NCBI GenBank assembly: GCA_020638855.1
Contig: JACKHT010000027.1
Coordinates: forward strand, 1 to 20,869
DNA: 20,869 nt
Origin: Planctomycetota bacterium
GTDB lineage: Bacteria > Planctomycetota > UBA1135 > GCA-002686595
Reading direction: 5' to 3'
Numbering within the stretch: position 1 is the stretch's first letter; each line of letters starts with the position of its first letter. Below, piece after piece: positions 20,772 to 20,869 of this stretch. A model generated the notes under the pieces. It ran no database searches. It had not been told where the DNA came from and saw only the letters and a program-made list of their open reading frames with translations. Made by a program: the position numbers and the translations under genes.

Positions 20772-20869
20772 AGGGTGTATGACGGCTCGGAAAGCCGAGC
20801 ATGTCCGGAATTCTTCCAGAAATCTCTCGCGGAACCCCGCTAGGTTGACCTGGCACGGCGTGGTCCGTG
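20772..20869. other. Window edge, no supported gene
   Basis: A six-pair hairpin GCTCGG/CCGAGC with loop AAAG lies at 20785-20800. A plus-strand frame from ATG 20764 or 20779 stays open to the window end, but its codon choice (AGA, AGG, AAT, TCT) does not look like the neighbours, so no gene is called. Confidence 0.3.

Noticed and set aside
20353..20856. Minus-strand 167-codon frame overlapping the hydrolase tail
   Set aside because: It is antisense to the conserved C-terminus of the hydrolase, is Pro/Arg-rich and has no motif; the 86-aa membrane frame is a better reading of the gap.

Overview
The window is GC-rich and densely coded, with genes on both strands, few clear Shine-Dalgarno sites and many start/stop overlaps. 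It encodes a signal-peptide-bearing secretome, a candidate outer-membrane beta-barrel and MurJ, so the host is most likely a Gram-negative-type bacterium. The large ECF-type sigma factor with a TPR-bearing partner, the small zinc-ribbon proteins and the weak leaders remind me of Planctomycetota, but this is an impression and not proof. No rRNA, tRNA, CRISPR array, insertion sequence or phage gene was recognised.

Layout. 154-2710 (minus): a three-gene overlapping operon of an ECF-type sigma factor, a probable anti-sigma/TPR protein and a secreted protein of unknown function, closed by a 26-bp perfect palindrome at 108-133. 3002-4700 (plus): queG and a 73-aa zinc-ribbon protein. 5139-5864 (plus): thiE. 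5889-10154 (minus): a 238-aa protein with a sigma-region-4-like tail overlaps an 805-aa protein that looks like a decayed sigma-54 enhancer-binding protein, and queA follows. 10330-11100 (plus): fabI. 11157-13806 (minus): a 102-aa CPCC protein, then an arsenate-detoxification pair (ArsJ-associated GAPDH and arsJ) with abutting genes. 13895-15535 (plus): murJ. 15555-17033 (minus): a candidate beta-barrel protein and a PP-loop ATPase of the Dph6/DUF71 family. 17282-18472 (plus): an exported protein with three FKBP units, the middle one degenerate, ended by a strong intrinsic terminator. 18540-19091 (plus): a GNAT acetyltransferase. 19088-19786 (minus): an orphan DNA methyltransferase. 19810-20499 (plus): an alpha/beta hydrolase. 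20511-20771 (minus): a small membrane-anchored protein.

How the genes relate. QueA and QueG are the last two tRNA-queuosine steps and lie 1.8 kb apart on opposite strands. GAPDH and ArsJ together make and export 1-arseno-3-phosphoglycerate. FabI and MurJ serve the cell envelope, and ThiE makes thiamine phosphate. The least explained locus is 7024-10154, where two translationally coupled proteins both carry remnants of transcription-initiation modules with the key catalytic residues missing. The most striking regulatory site is at 19794-19803: one palindromic -10 element placed so that both flanking genes could be read as leaderless or nearly leaderless mRNAs.
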